Shown here in pieces: positions 8,324-17,427 of a stretch of DNA of 39,026 nt. Location: contig JAFWUG010000152.1 of assembly GCA_017524185.1 (NCBI GenBank), positions 1 to 39,026 of the forward strand, read 5' to 3'. The notes under the pieces were generated by a model that was not told the DNA's origin, ran no database searches, and worked only from the letters and a program-made list of their open reading frames with translations. The stretch comes from Bacteroidales bacterium. Its GTDB lineage: Bacteria > Bacteroidota > Bacteroidia > Bacteroidales > Tenuifilaceae. Every line of letters begins with the position of its first letter. Within the stretch, counting starts at the first letter, position 1. Made by a program: the position numbers and the translations under genes.

Positions 8324-8707
8324 CTACACCATTCCCCTAAGCATTCGATTGAGCCATCTGTAGCATGCTATGGCGGCAAGAACGCCGGCCAAATCGGCCA
8401 GCCAGTCAAGTGCGCTGGAGCTGCGGCCAATCCACGTTGTGCCCTGAATCAATTCCACCAGCAAGCCCAAGGCTGCACCCACAATCAGTCCATGCCTGAG
8501 GGCAACACGCGTAACATCGCCGTGCCGCCGTAGCGCATTGCTCTCTGATATTACAAGCGTTGCAAACGCTGCCCATAGGCCAAAATGCACCAGCTTGTCG
8601 AAATGCGGAAACGGCATACGTGAAACGCCGCTTGTTGGCGCAAAGCATAGCAGGCATATTAGAAACGCCCACAGCAACGAATTTCTATACTTTTTTATAA
8701 AACTCAT
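8324..8707 (-). CDS. VanZ-like family membrane protein
   Basis: A small membrane protein with about four helices and the VanZ-family pattern: DKLVHFGLWAAFATL, a Glu-Leu-Ile-Gln in the third helix and a conserved S-rich SALDWLADLAGVLAA near the end. I start it at the ATG at 8707 (MSFIKKYRNS, 127 residues) because an AGGGA stretch lies about 5 nt upstream. The longer start at 8740 lies inside the -7 box and so upstream of the expected transcript start. VanZ itself gives low-level teicoplanin resistance, but most chromosomal homologues have no known role, and none is assigned here. Confidence 0.75.
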   Translation of the reverse strand: MSFIKKYRNSLLWAFLICLLCFAPTSGVSRMPFPHFDKLVHFGLWAAFATLVISESNALRRHGDVTRVALRHGLIVGAALGLLVELIQGTTWIGRSSSALDWLADLAGVLAAIACYRWLNRMLRGMV

Positions 8708-8737
8708 ATAATCCCTAAATCGTAGAATTGAACTGTG

Positions 8738-8745
8738 CAAATGTA
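8738..8745 (-). promoter_or_regulatory. -7 box of the VanZ-like gene
   Basis: The minus strand reads TACATTTG, a perfect TAnnTTTG. Transcription would begin near 8731, between the two candidate ATGs, which supports the downstream start at 8707. No TTTG is found at the ideal -33 spacing. Confidence 0.5.
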
Positions 8746-8782
8746 ACCATTTTTTATTACTTACGTCTTAGAATCACAAAAT

Positions 8783-9664
8783 ATGCTACGTCAACTCTGT
8801 ATTATTGTAATTGTACTCTTTGCTGGTTTAACGCAAAATGTTAGTGGACAAGTTTTTAAGCGTCCGCTACAGAATGTTCAACGTGTGGTTGTTACATTCA
8901 GATATGAGGTGCAGAATGGAGAAAGAACATCTAATTCGTGCGTTGTTCAGCAAGAAATTAAAGATTCGCTTAATCGGCTTCACACCGTTCTTTTTTGGAA
9001 TTGTCAAACGCAAAAAGTAGATAGTTGCGTGTGGCATGCGTTTGAAGGAAGAAAAATAGTTTATACGCAAACCTTCCGCGATGGAAAAATGTGCTTACAG
9101 CAAAATTATACGTATAATGCTGATTCTACGCTTGTTTCGGAGCATATTGTGCGTATAGCACCAGGCGATACTACTCTTTACGCCACACTGCACTACAAAC
9201 GGAGTGGCAATAAACTCCGCGTAGATGCCTTTGATGCGTTTGGCAAACGCGTGTGGTGCACCCAAAGCAAGTTAAATCAGCAGGGGATAGAAACAAGCCG
9301 TAAAACCAAGGTTAAAAACGGTTTTGCTCCTCTCGACTCCATAGTGGAACGTCGTTGTTGGCCCACCTACGACAGTTTGAACCGTTTGACCCACGAACGC
9401 ATTGAGCAGAAGCACATTAATGGCCATCGAGCAGTGCAGCGCATAGCCTACAGCTATAATGCTAAAGGTCAGCTAATTCAGCGCACTTTGTGCGATGCAC
9501 ATGGACACACCGTTCACTACGAGCGTATGGAATATAGTCAGCATGGTGCGCTCAAATCCATTAGCAAATACAATTCCGACGGAGTGCTAATAGACTTCCA
9601 CTTCAAGCGCTACGAGTTCTATCCCACAACCAACCGTCAGCAGCGTATCATAGAGCACATGTAG
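8783..9664 (+). CDS. Exported protein of unknown function with RHS/YD-like strands
   Basis: The 293-residue protein has a signal peptide ending near residue 22 (NVSGQ). The rest is rich in short repeating beta-strand units such as YTYNADSTLVSEH, IAYSYNAKGQLIQRTL and MEYSQHGALKSIS. These resemble degenerate YD/RHS repeats, in which strands pair around Y-x-Y and G-x-L. There is no C-terminal T9SS sorting domain and no catalytic motif that I recognise. It stands alone: divergent from the VanZ-like gene and 204 bp before the T9SS cluster. I found no promoter match. Function unknown. Confidence 0.6.
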   Translation: MLRQLCIIVIVLFAGLTQNVSGQVFKRPLQNVQRVVVTFRYEVQNGERTSNSCVVQQEIKDSLNRLHTVLFWNCQTQKVDSCVWHAFEGRKIVYTQTFRDGKMCLQQNYTYNADSTLVSEHIVRIAPGDTTLYATLHYKRSGNKLRVDAFDAFGKRVWCTQSKLNQQGIETSRKTKVKNGFAPLDSIVERRCWPTYDSLNRLTHERIEQKHINGHRAVQRIAYSYNAKGQLIQRTLCDAHGHTVHYERMEYSQHGALKSISKYNSDGVLIDFHFKRYEFYPTTNRQQRIIEHM

Positions 9665-9868
9665 CCTAAAAACGGACATCCATAATACATACTAAAGGTG
9701 TGTGTTTTTTAAAGCATTGATATTCATCGTATTGCTATGTGTGGAATAATATTTGCTTTATATGTTTGGGTGTACAAAATGATGTTATACTGAACATTTT
9801 ACGATCACGTGCGTAAAACCGAAATCTAGAACCTCACTAAAGTCAAACAACACAAATTTCTATAGGTT

Positions 9869-10780
9869 ATGAAAACCGCGAAACTCTTTCCAACCATCTT
9901 TGTTGCAGCAATGCTGTGCGCCGCTGGTGTATCAGCGCAAACCAACCCAGCAGGCATCCCATCGCAGTACGTGCAAAACACTGAAACAATTTTCCAAACC
10001 AAGGGAAAAAAGATGAGGCTCTACGTAGCCCCCGACCCCCTTTATTCGCCGTCAGCCATCAACGCGGAATCGCGGTGGCGCTGGGAGGACGGTACCGCTT
10101 GGACGGGCTCGGGTGCCGCCTTAAAGGATTGGAGCAACGAGAATTGGGTTGAAATAACACCGACAGCCAATATGAATATACACGTAAAAGAGCGTTTTGG
10201 TGCTATGGGATGCGAAAGTTCAGATGCTACAACCAAAAACGTTGTCGCCGTTGATGCGCCTACCTATACTTCAATTGTTGTGGATAATTCGTCTTCCGAG
10301 TGGCTTGTCAGTGGTTCTACTTACACCAAATGTCAAAACACTGTGGATGCAAGCGTTTCCGTAAAACTGGATGGCCTCAGTGAGAATGGGCTTACTGATG
10401 ATGCATTGAAATTGTATGGATTAACCTACACTGTTGAATATCAAACTGCAGATAATGCTGGAGTTTGGAGTAGTTCTGTTGTGGTGAGCAACGTTGCAAA
10501 TGATGTGTTGCAAAGTTTTCCTTTAAGCATAAATGTTGCAATGAAAACAAATAGCGGAGGTGCTGTTGTTCCTACCCGATACAAAATAAAATTTATTGAA
10601 AATACGCTGCAATCAAAAATATCACGAGTGTCCGACAAAAGAGCTTTTATAGCCGACGGTGGAACCGATTTGAGTGCTGTTACCTATAGTACATTCACAG
10701 CACCTGGTGCAGAATTGGAAATAAATCTTTACCCAGTTCCCACAACAGGCCCCATCTATCATATTCCTAATAATTTCTAA
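9869..10780 (+). CDS. Exported protein of unknown function, first gene of T9SS type B cluster
   Basis: The 303-residue protein has a signal peptide ending in GVSAQ (residue 24). The middle looks like Ig-like beta-sandwich sequence (SRWRWEDGTAWTGSG, then EWLVSGSTYTKCQNTVDASV). The protein ends in NLYPVPTTGPIYHIPNNF. That tail is not the usual T9SS type A or B domain, but it is compact and motif-like. It lies 27 bp before the CHU_C protein gene and belongs to the same apparent operon. The second half is noticeably AT-richer than its neighbours. It may be a structural partner or substrate of the same secretion event, which is an inference from position only. Confidence 0.6.
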   Translation: MKTAKLFPTIFVAAMLCAAGVSAQTNPAGIPSQYVQNTETIFQTKGKKMRLYVAPDPLYSPSAINAESRWRWEDGTAWTGSGAALKDWSNENWVEITPTANMNIHVKERFGAMGCESSDATTKNVVAVDAPTYTSIVVDNSSSEWLVSGSTYTKCQNTVDASVSVKLDGLSENGLTDDALKLYGLTYTVEYQTADNAGVWSSSVVVSNVANDVLQSFPLSINVAMKTNSGGAVVPTRYKIKFIENTLQSKISRVSDKRAFIADGGTDLSAVTYSTFTAPGAELEINLYPVPTTGPIYHIPNNF

Positions 10781-10807
10781 AGAATCGGCACGCCGAGCAA
10801 TTGCCCT

Positions 10808-11992
10808 ATGAAACGCGCCTTTAGCATAGCAATTATAGCATTTATGCTTATGATGCTCCCATTGTGGGTGCAGGCGCAATCGTATGATTTGCCCAGTGTG
10901 TGCGCTGGAACCACCGAACGCTATGGGGTAAAGGGCTTCAACGGACACTCGATGTTCAACTGGACAATAATCGATCCCAACGGCAATTACCTCGGCCCCG
11001 AACGATACGCCGTTATGGCTCGCGGCGATTCGGTTGACATACGCTGGGGTACAGATTTGCCTGCCGGTATATACACCATCATGGTGTCGGAACGTAGCGA
11101 TTTCGGATGTTTTGGGCAGGTAATAAAACAAGAGGTGGTGCTGAATACCCCCGATATTTTTATACCTATATCCACCGAATTAGAAAAATCTGTAGGTTTT
11201 TGCGTAAATAGTGTAAATCCGCTGGAATTGAACCCTGGTAGTGGATTTTTAAAATACCTTTGGCAGGATGGTTCCACAAATCAGATCTACTACACTGGCG
11301 AGGCTGGGACATACACTGTTAGGCTTGTTAGCGATTATACCTACATTGCAGTTAACCCCGACCTAACAGAGCAGCCCATGCGCACCTACTCGTGTACCTA
11401 CGATTCGATACACGTGGTGAAATGGTCGCCACCCTTGCTGAATATACCCTCCGACACAATAATTGGCCCAACGGATATGCTGCAAATTAGTGCATATCCG
11501 CTCGACACCATTCTGCAATACCCAGGGCTAATTTATAATTGGAACACAGGCGAGGTTTCGCCCGAAATCACTGTGCACGGCTCTGAACTGCTAAACACGC
11601 CCGACGGTTTTCAGCGACTGTGGATAACTGTTAGCGACGAGCATGGCTGCAAACTCACCGACACCACTATTGTGCACGTGGGAACAATCGACAACTTCCG
11701 CATTCCCGCTGCTTTCACGCCCAACGGCGATGGGTTTAACGACACTTGGACAGTGCCAGCCCCCGACCTGGAAACAGGGTTCTCGCTGCGCGACTACATC
11801 GCCGAAATCGACATCAAGGTGTTCAACCGCCATGGCACTTTGGTGTGGCAAAACAAGGGGCGACCCAAATCGTGGGACGGGCGTGCTTTTAACGGCAAGC
11901 CGCTACCCATGGATTCGTATCACTACGTTATAAAGGTTGTTTTCACCGGACGAACCTACGATTTTAAAGGCACGGTAACCATTGTGCGATAG
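10808..11992 (+). CDS. T9SS type B sorting domain (CHU_C, gliding-type) secreted protein
   Basis: The 394-residue protein has a signal peptide (to about residue 24, VQAQ) and Ig/PKD-like beta domains (about 25-295; for example FLKYLWQDGSTNQ with GTYTVRLV). A C-terminal gliding-motility-associated domain starts near residue 298: IPAAFTPNGDGFNDTW, IKVFNRHGTLVW, WDGRAFNGKPLP, and YHYVIKV to the end. This domain directs export through the type IX secretion system as a type B cargo. Type B cargos usually require a SprF/PorP-like protein encoded beside them, and such a gene starts 11 bp downstream. No enzymatic domain is visible, so an adhesive or structural surface role is the best inference. Confidence 0.88.
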   Translation: MKRAFSIAIIAFMLMMLPLWVQAQSYDLPSVCAGTTERYGVKGFNGHSMFNWTIIDPNGNYLGPERYAVMARGDSVDIRWGTDLPAGIYTIMVSERSDFGCFGQVIKQEVVLNTPDIFIPISTELEKSVGFCVNSVNPLELNPGSGFLKYLWQDGSTNQIYYTGEAGTYTVRLVSDYTYIAVNPDLTEQPMRTYSCTYDSIHVVKWSPPLLNIPSDTIIGPTDMLQISAYPLDTILQYPGLIYNWNTGEVSPEITVHGSELLNTPDGFQRLWITVSDEHGCKLTDTTIVHVGTIDNFRIPAAFTPNGDGFNDTWTVPAPDLETGFSLRDYIAEIDIKVFNRHGTLVWQNKGRPKSWDGRAFNGKPLPMDSYHYVIKVVFTGRTYDFKGTVTIVR

Positions 11993-12003
11993 ATATAGAG
12001 AGA

Positions 12004-13005
12004 ATGGGTGTAAGTATAAACATAAAACGCTTCTGCCTTTGGTTGCTCTGCTGTGTTGCGGTTCTACAAGCTGGCGCGCAGCAGCAGCCGCTCTATAGCC
12101 AATACATGATGGACGCCTTTTTGGTGAATCCCGCTGTTGCTGGAGCCGAGGGTGTAACAGCATTCAATCTCACGGCTCGTAAACAGTGGGCGGGCTACGG
12201 CGAGGGGCCTAGCACATTCGCAATCAGCGGTCAGCACCGCGTGCTAAAAACCAGCCATCGACATCGCAGTCGTCTCATAAAGAGTCACATACGTCGCCGT
12301 AGGCCGAGCGGCAGAACAGGTTTGGGCGGTTTTATATTCAACGACAACAATGGGCGCATACATCGCACGGGGATGCAGGGTACGTATTCGTACCACATAC
12401 AGCTCGACCGCGAATTGCAGCTGAGCCTCGGAGCATCCATCGCTTTTTTTCAATTCCGCGCAAATGTGAATTCCGAAGATGGCGAAATGCTGAACGACCC
12501 CCTGTTGATTAGCAAAACGTCGAAATTTGCGCCCGACGCCAATGTGGGCATACTAATAAGTTCTAGCGAATTTTATGCAGGTTTGTCGGTTACTTCGTTG
12601 TTCCAAAGCTCAATACAATTTGGCAATAACACAAACACCGAAACAGCCTACCGATTGCTACGTCAGTATTACCTTGTGGGCGGTTATCGTTACAGTCCAC
12701 GGGGGAGTAATTTGGCCGTAGAACCCTCGCTGCTATTCACCATCACGGAACGTTTTCAGTATGCCGTAGATTTTAATGTAAAGGGTTATTATTTAGAGGA
12801 TTATTGGGCTGGTGTTTCCATAAAATCGAGCGGTGCGGTTGCTGCTATGTTTGGTCTAAAATATCAGAACTATTATTTTGGATATGCATTCGACTATCCG
12901 TTCAATGGAGCAACAGGACTTTCAAAATTTGGCTCGCACGAGGTTATGATTGGTGTTAAATTTGGCGACGGCATGCGCCGCTATCGTTGGTTAAATAGGT
13001 TCTAA
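12004..13005 (+). CDS. PorP/SprF-family type IX secretion outer-membrane protein
   Basis: The 333-residue protein has a signal peptide ending in LQAGAQ and then the family signature PLYSQYMMDAFLVNPAVAG, followed by ARKQWAGYGEGPSTFAISG. The rest has the alternating pattern of a membrane beta-barrel and ends near the motif-like GVKFGDGM. PorP/SprF proteins are needed for secretion or surface attachment of T9SS cargo and bind PorE/PorK/PorN complexes in known systems. Its position directly behind a type B cargo gene suggests it is the dedicated partner of that cargo. The Arg/His-rich stretch at about 80-100 (HRHRSRLIKSHIRRRRPSG) is unusually basic. Confidence 0.85.
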   Translation: MGVSINIKRFCLWLLCCVAVLQAGAQQQPLYSQYMMDAFLVNPAVAGAEGVTAFNLTARKQWAGYGEGPSTFAISGQHRVLKTSHRHRSRLIKSHIRRRRPSGRTGLGGFIFNDNNGRIHRTGMQGTYSYHIQLDRELQLSLGASIAFFQFRANVNSEDGEMLNDPLLISKTSKFAPDANVGILISSSEFYAGLSVTSLFQSSIQFGNNTNTETAYRLLRQYYLVGGYRYSPRGSNLAVEPSLLFTITERFQYAVDFNVKGYYLEDYWAGVSIKSSGAVAAMFGLKYQNYYFGYAFDYPFNGATGLSKFGSHEVMIGVKFGDGMRRYRWLNRF

Positions 13006-13017
13006 CATGTTTGTTTT

Positions 13018-13761
13018 ATGATATTTAGCACTTATGGCGATGTCGATAGGCCGAATTTGATGTTGCTCCCTGGTTTAGGCGTGTCGCACGAAATTTTTCT
13101 ACCCCTAATAGAAGCGCTACAAAATCATTTCCATATAGTTGCAATAGGTATTGATGGTTTTTTGTTGGGGCAGCATTCACGCTTTACGAGCATCGACGAT
13201 CAGGCCAAGCAGGCTATTGCCTATATTGTTGAAAATCATCGTGGTAGGATAAATGTGGCCTACGGCCTTTCGTTGGGCGGCAAAATACTATCGCGTATGC
13301 TCGAACTCAACACCATTGCCATAGACCATGCCGTTATGGATGCTGCTCCGCTGCTTCCGCTGCCCCGATGGCTAATGAATCCGCTGCGCTACTATCAATG
13401 CTTCAATGTGTGGACATGCTACCGATTTACTTGGTTCTGGAAATGGGTTTTCCGCTCGCACTATTTCGATGTGTTGCTTAATGAATGTCGCAAGGTGTAT
13501 CCCTATGGCAGGAGGCAAGCCGTGTTGGATGGCTATAAGGATGTTTATACCAACAAATTGGAATGGATAGCAAACACTGATATACACTACTGGTATGGCT
13601 CAAAGGAAGCGTTTGTTGCAAGGCCGCAAATTGCGCACCTGCGCCAAATCAATAGCAACGTCAAGGTGGAAATGTTTCAGGGCATGAATCATGGCCAGTT
13701 TCTTGTCGATTGTCCTCGCAAGGTTGCCCAAATGTTGTTGGACATTGCCGCAGATTCGTAG
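13018..13761 (+). CDS. Alpha/beta hydrolase
   Basis: The 247-residue cytoplasmic-looking protein shows an oxyanion region LLPGLGVSHE, a nucleophile elbow GLSLGG with Ser85, and a late MNHGQF carrying the catalytic His. The acid is probably the Asp in the segment before it. The fold matches small esterase/lipase-like hydrolases. A run of aromatic residues (about 117-150: YYQCFNVWTCYRFTWFWKWV) forms a hydrophobic cap. It follows the PorP/SprF gene by 12 bp and probably shares the transcript, though no functional link to T9SS is known to me. The substrate is not predictable. Confidence 0.75.
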   Translation: MIFSTYGDVDRPNLMLLPGLGVSHEIFLPLIEALQNHFHIVAIGIDGFLLGQHSRFTSIDDQAKQAIAYIVENHRGRINVAYGLSLGGKILSRMLELNTIAIDHAVMDAAPLLPLPRWLMNPLRYYQCFNVWTCYRFTWFWKWVFRSHYFDVLLNECRKVYPYGRRQAVLDGYKDVYTNKLEWIANTDIHYWYGSKEAFVARPQIAHLRQINSNVKVEMFQGMNHGQFLVDCPRKVAQMLLDIAADS

Positions 13762-13827
13762 GTTTTGATGCTTTGTGCGAGAGGTGCAGCAGGGAGAGGT
13801 CAGTTGGTTTGCAATTCTATTTTTGTG

Positions 13828-13859
13828 AAAAAAAATGGCGAGGCGTAACTGCGCTTCGC
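13828..13859 (-). terminator. Rho-independent terminator after radC
   Basis: On the minus strand an 8-bp stem GCGAAGCG / CGCCTCGC (one G-U pair) with a 6-nt loop is followed, after CA, by eight T residues. It begins 4 nt after the radC stop codon. Confidence 0.75.
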
Positions 13860-13863
13860 GTTG

Positions 13864-14589
13864 CTATACCTCCATCATGCCTTCATCGGTGAACGAAAAG
13901 TAGCGGCCGTTGGTGATGATTATATGGTCGATTAGTTTGATGGTGAACAGTTTTGCAGCCTGTCCAATTTGCTGGGTAAGGGCTTTGTCGTTGGGACTGG
14001 GTTTGCAATTGCCCGATGGATGATTGTGTACCAGCACAATGCTCGCTGCTAACCGTTCAATGGCGGGCTGTATAATCATGCGAACATCCACAACTGTGCC
14101 CGAAATGCCGCCCTGACTTATCCGCAGTTTATCTATCACGCGGTTGGAGCGGTTTAGAAATAAAGCCCAAAACTCCTCGTGCGGAAGGTCGGCCAGAAGG
14201 GGCTGCATAATGCGCACCACGTCGGAGCTACTGCTAATGGTTGGACGTTCGGTGCCAGCCATGGTTCCACGCCTTCGCCCCAGCTCCAGAGCGGCCATCA
14301 CGGTGATGGCCTTGGTTGGGCCAACCCCTTTGAGGCGCGTTAGTTGGTGCAAGCTGAGTTGCCCCAAATCGTTGAGGTTGTTGTTGGCCATGTTCAGCAT
14401 TTGCTGGGCCACCTCAATCACGGTGCAATCGGTGCTGCCCGAGCGTAACAATATGGCCAGCAACTCTACGTTGGTGAGGCTGGCAACGCCTAATCGTTGC
14501 ATCTTTTCGCGCGGGCGGTCGTCTTCCGACAAGTCTTTGAGTGTTAATCGCTTGGGCAGGTTGTTGTCGCTGTCGGGAGGGTATGCCAT
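13864..14589 (-). CDS. radC: RadC family JAB-domain protein
   Basis: The 241-residue protein has an N-terminal helix-hairpin-helix part (RLKGVGPTKAITVMAA, 85-100) and a C-terminal JAB/MPN metalloprotease-like domain. It carries the zinc motif HNHPSG at 188-193, Asp201 in SPND and Glu138/139 in LPHEEFW. RadC was once thought to act in recombinational repair, but its role remains unclear in most bacteria. It is the last gene of a minus-strand group with the S41 protease and a membrane protein; 12 bp separate it from the latter. A hairpin terminator follows it. Confidence 0.92.
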   Translation of the reverse strand: MAYPPDSDNNLPKRLTLKDLSEDDRPREKMQRLGVASLTNVELLAILLRSGSTDCTVIEVAQQMLNMANNNLNDLGQLSLHQLTRLKGVGPTKAITVMAALELGRRRGTMAGTERPTISSSSDVVRIMQPLLADLPHEEFWALFLNRSNRVIDKLRISQGGISGTVVDVRMIIQPAIERLAASIVLVHNHPSGNCKPSPNDKALTQQIGQAAKLFTIKLIDHIIITNGRYFSFTDEGMMEV

Positions 14590-14601
14590 TGCGATGCAAT
14601 T

Positions 14602-15114
14602 TTAGAATAGCATGATTCCAATTGATGTGAATGTAGCCGTAAAGGCGGCCATTTCAGCCCAAAATGTGAGCGAGGTGCGCAGCGAGCGGGTGCATAGTGC
14701 CAATATAAGCATAAGCAACACGGCAATTGGTATTAAATACCACATGTGCGCAACCAGTATGCACCATAGCACGGCCGATATGGCGCATAGCAATGCCGAT
14801 GTGAAGTGAACTATGCCCTCCCAGCGATTTTTGAATCGCGGTGCGGCAGCCACAAAGGCTAGTGCGGCTGGAAAAAAGAAGGCAAGCATTTGCCAATTGC
14901 TGTTTTTAGAGAGTTCGAGCCCCACCATCATTACGCCGAATACGAGCAGGATGTTCACAATGTAGAACGATATGCCGCTGCCTGGTTTAGCCTCCTCCCA
15001 GAGGTAGTAGAAGTTTGAGTAGGACTTGGTGAGGCCAAATTTGCCAATAGTTACGGCCAAATATCCCAAAAATAGAGCCATAGAAAGGCAGTAGATGATT
15101 TGGAATGTAAGCAT
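14602..15114 (-). CDS. Hypothetical membrane protein
   Basis: The 170-residue protein has five likely transmembrane segments: near the N-terminus (QIIYCLSMALFLGYLAVTIG), around 47-66, 75-93, 107-138 and 148-170. A loop with YSNFYYLWEEAKPGSG follows the first helix. I do not recognise the family. It sits 20 bp after the S41 protease gene and 12 bp before radC, so all three are probably co-transcribed. Confidence 0.65.
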   Translation of the reverse strand: MLTFQIIYCLSMALFLGYLAVTIGKFGLTKSYSNFYYLWEEAKPGSGISFYIVNILLVFGVMMVGLELSKNSNWQMLAFFFPAALAFVAAAPRFKNRWEGIVHFTSALLCAISAVLWCILVAHMWYLIPIAVLLMLILALCTRSLRTSLTFWAEMAAFTATFTSIGIMLF

Positions 15115-15134
15115 AACTGCAAAAATTTTAGGGG

Positions 15135-16751
15135 TTAGTTCGTTTCGTCCTCCAGTTCGGCAATGGCTCGGAGCAGGGTTTCGTCAATATCCTTTATATA
15201 GGGGTAGAAGCCATCGTTGTCGATGATGTTGCGCGCAATCACCGCCCGAAGCTGCGTTTCGAGGACGAAACGCGATTGGCGTAGCTGAGCCTGGTTGGTC
15301 GATACGCCGTTTTTGCTTGCGTAGGTCACAAAATCGGTAAATAGGTCGAAGCGCTGTAAAAAGGCATCAACCTGCTCAAAGGTCTTCAGCGGGCGTGTTT
15401 CGAGGCGATGCTGCTCCACAAAGCGGAAGGCGTAGCGATAGACCAAATTGCGGCGCGTTACTCGGATATAGTAGTCGGTAACGCCTGTGGTGTCGAGCGG
15501 TACGAATATATCGGGCATTATTCCTCCGCCGCCATAAACTAGTCTGCCGCCCACGGTGTAGTAGCGTAGCGTGTCGGTGAATTGTATGCTGTCTTGCTCG
15601 CTGAATTCGCCGTGCATGTAGCGTCGAACGATGTCGGCATAGTAGTCGTCGTTGTTGTCGCCCGATTTGTAGGGTTTCTGTATGCAGCGTCCCGAGGGGG
15701 TGTAGTAGCGCGCAATCACCAGGCGCATGGCCGAGCCATCGGAGAAGAAAATCTGCTCCTGCACTAGTCCTTTACCAAACGAGCGTCGCCCAATGATTTG
15801 CCCACGGTCGTTGTCTTGTAGCGCACCGGCCAGAATCTCGCTGGCCGAGGCCGACTGCTCGTCGATTAGCACGGCCACATCCACATCACGCAGGCGGCCA
15901 TAGCCATCGGAGAAGACGTCTTTGCGCGGTCGATTGTTGCCCTGGGTGTAAACAATAAGCCTATTCACGGGGAGAAGTTCGTTGGCTATGCGGGTGGCGG
16001 CCTCCATGTAGCCGCCTGGATTGCCGCGCAGGTCGATTATGAGCCGTTGCATTCCCTGCCGTTTGAGCTTGGCCATGCCCTCCATGAACTCGTCGTGGGT
16101 GTTTTTGGCAAACGAGTTTATTTTGATGTAGCCCGTGGTGGCCGACACCATAAAGCTTACATCGACGCTGTAGATGGGTATGCGGTCGCGTATCAGGCTA
16201 AACAGAATTGGTTCAGGCTCCTCCTTTCGTTGCACCAGCACCTCCACACGCGTACCATGTGGCCCTTTGAGCAATCGCGGAACGCTGTCGAAGGGGAACT
16301 TAACACCAGCGATGTTTTTACCATCTACGGCCACAATGCGGTCGCCCGCAAGCAGACCAGCCCGATCCGAAGGGCCATTGGGTATCACGTTGATTACTGT
16401 GGCCGTGTCGGCTGTCATGTTGAACTGTATGCCAATACCATCGAATTCGCCCTCAAGCGGCGCGTTCACCGACTCCAAATCCTTGGCGGGTATATAGATT
16501 GAATGCGGATCAAGGTTCTTGAGCAGGGCAGGTATGGTGTTCTCCACCAGCGTTTTAATAGAAACGGTGTCCACATATTCCTCGCTGATATAGTTGAGGA
16601 TATTGCTCAGTTTGTCGGTTTTGGGGTACACGGTAAGATTTGGCCGCTTGTCGCGCGAGGACAAGAACATACCAATCACAATGCCCACTATTACGGCCAA
16701 TGCAAGCAGCACTGGCATTGCTATGTCTCTTTTGCTATTGGAGTAGCCCAT
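15135..16751 (-). CDS. S41 family C-terminal processing peptidase (CtpA-like)
   Basis: The 538-residue protein is anchored by one N-terminal helix (residues 12-31) and projects into the periplasm. Residues about 45-95 form the N-terminal helical part, 97-175 a PDZ domain (GEFDGIGIQF, GPSDRAGLLAGDRIVAV), and 200-365 the tail-specific protease core. The core has LRGNPGGYMEAA, the nucleophile Ser within SASASEILAGALQD (about 301-314) and the general-base Lys327 in SFGKG. Such proteases cleave substrates from the C-terminus in envelope quality control or maturation. A perfect -7 box lies about 40 nt upstream. It heads the operon with the membrane protein and radC. Confidence 0.92.
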   Translation of the reverse strand: MGYSNSKRDIAMPVLLALAVIVGIVIGMFLSSRDKRPNLTVYPKTDKLSNILNYISEEYVDTVSIKTLVENTIPALLKNLDPHSIYIPAKDLESVNAPLEGEFDGIGIQFNMTADTATVINVIPNGPSDRAGLLAGDRIVAVDGKNIAGVKFPFDSVPRLLKGPHGTRVEVLVQRKEEPEPILFSLIRDRIPIYSVDVSFMVSATTGYIKINSFAKNTHDEFMEGMAKLKRQGMQRLIIDLRGNPGGYMEAATRIANELLPVNRLIVYTQGNNRPRKDVFSDGYGRLRDVDVAVLIDEQSASASEILAGALQDNDRGQIIGRRSFGKGLVQEQIFFSDGSAMRLVIARYYTPSGRCIQKPYKSGDNNDDYYADIVRRYMHGEFSEQDSIQFTDTLRYYTVGGRLVYGGGGIMPDIFVPLDTTGVTDYYIRVTRRNLVYRYAFRFVEQHRLETRPLKTFEQVDAFLQRFDLFTDFVTYASKNGVSTNQAQLRQSRFVLETQLRAVIARNIIDNDGFYPYIKDIDETLLRAIAELEDETN

Positions 16752-16788
16752 GCTATTGACGGGGAGTTATATTGCTTATCTGCGGGAG

Positions 16789-16796
16789 CAAAGGTA
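16789..16796 (-). promoter_or_regulatory. -7 box of the S41 protease operon
   Basis: The minus strand reads TACCTTTG, a perfect match to TAnnTTTG. The expected start point is near 16782, about 30 nt before the ATG. A TTG lies 24 nt further upstream, longer than the usual spacing. Confidence 0.55.
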
Positions 16797-16917
16797 ACAA
16801 AACTATTTCAGAACGCACCGCAATGGCCAAAGTCAATTTTTAGGGCACAAAACATGGCCATTTTGATTATAAATTGTTATATTTACAGCAAAATTAGTAA
16901 CAAACTGTAAGTAGCCT

Positions 16918-17406
16918 ATGTCCGAAACCACATACCGTGTAGATGAGATTGATCAGAAAATACTTTCGTATCTGGTCAAAAACGCCCGTATGCCTTTCCT
17001 TGAGATTGCCCGCGAATGCGGTATATCGGGTGCTGCCATACACCAGCGCGTAAAAAAGATGGAAGAGGCCGGCATAATAAACGGCTCGCGCATGACGGTG
17101 AAAGAAAAGACTTTAGGTTTCGATGTTTGCTGCTTTGTGGGCATCGAACTGGTATCGACCAATCGCTATCACGAAGTGGTGGAACACCTGCGGCAGATGC
17201 CAGAAGTTGTTGAGTGTCATTTTATTACAGGTCAGTTTGCCATGCTCATCAAAATATACTGTCGCAACAACGAGCACCTGATGGATGTGCTGGTGAATAA
17301 TATCCAAAATATAGAGGGAATATCGCGCACCGAAACCTTTATATCGCTCGACCGCACCATTGAGCGGCCAGTGTATGTTAAGGACAAGAATGTTGTGAGC
17401 CGATAG
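16918..17406 (+). CDS. Lrp/AsnC family transcriptional regulator
   Basis: The 162-residue protein has an N-terminal winged helix-turn-helix (QKILSYLVKNARMPFLEIA, then SGAAIHQRVKKMEEAGII) and a C-terminal RAM/AsnC ligand-binding domain from about residue 65, with the typical VVECHFITGQFAMLIKI and IEGISRTETFISLD. Lrp/AsnC regulators sense amino acids or related metabolites and form octameric rings. The AEC transporter gene starts 21 bp downstream, so it is a likely target, and the two probably form an operon. The ligand cannot be inferred. Confidence 0.9.
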   Translation: MSETTYRVDEIDQKILSYLVKNARMPFLEIARECGISGAAIHQRVKKMEEAGIINGSRMTVKEKTLGFDVCCFVGIELVSTNRYHEVVEHLRQMPEVVECHFITGQFAMLIKIYCRNNEHLMDVLVNNIQNIEGISRTETFISLDRTIERPVYVKDKNVVSR

Positions 17407-17427
17407 CCTCTGCTCCTCCAATCGGTT

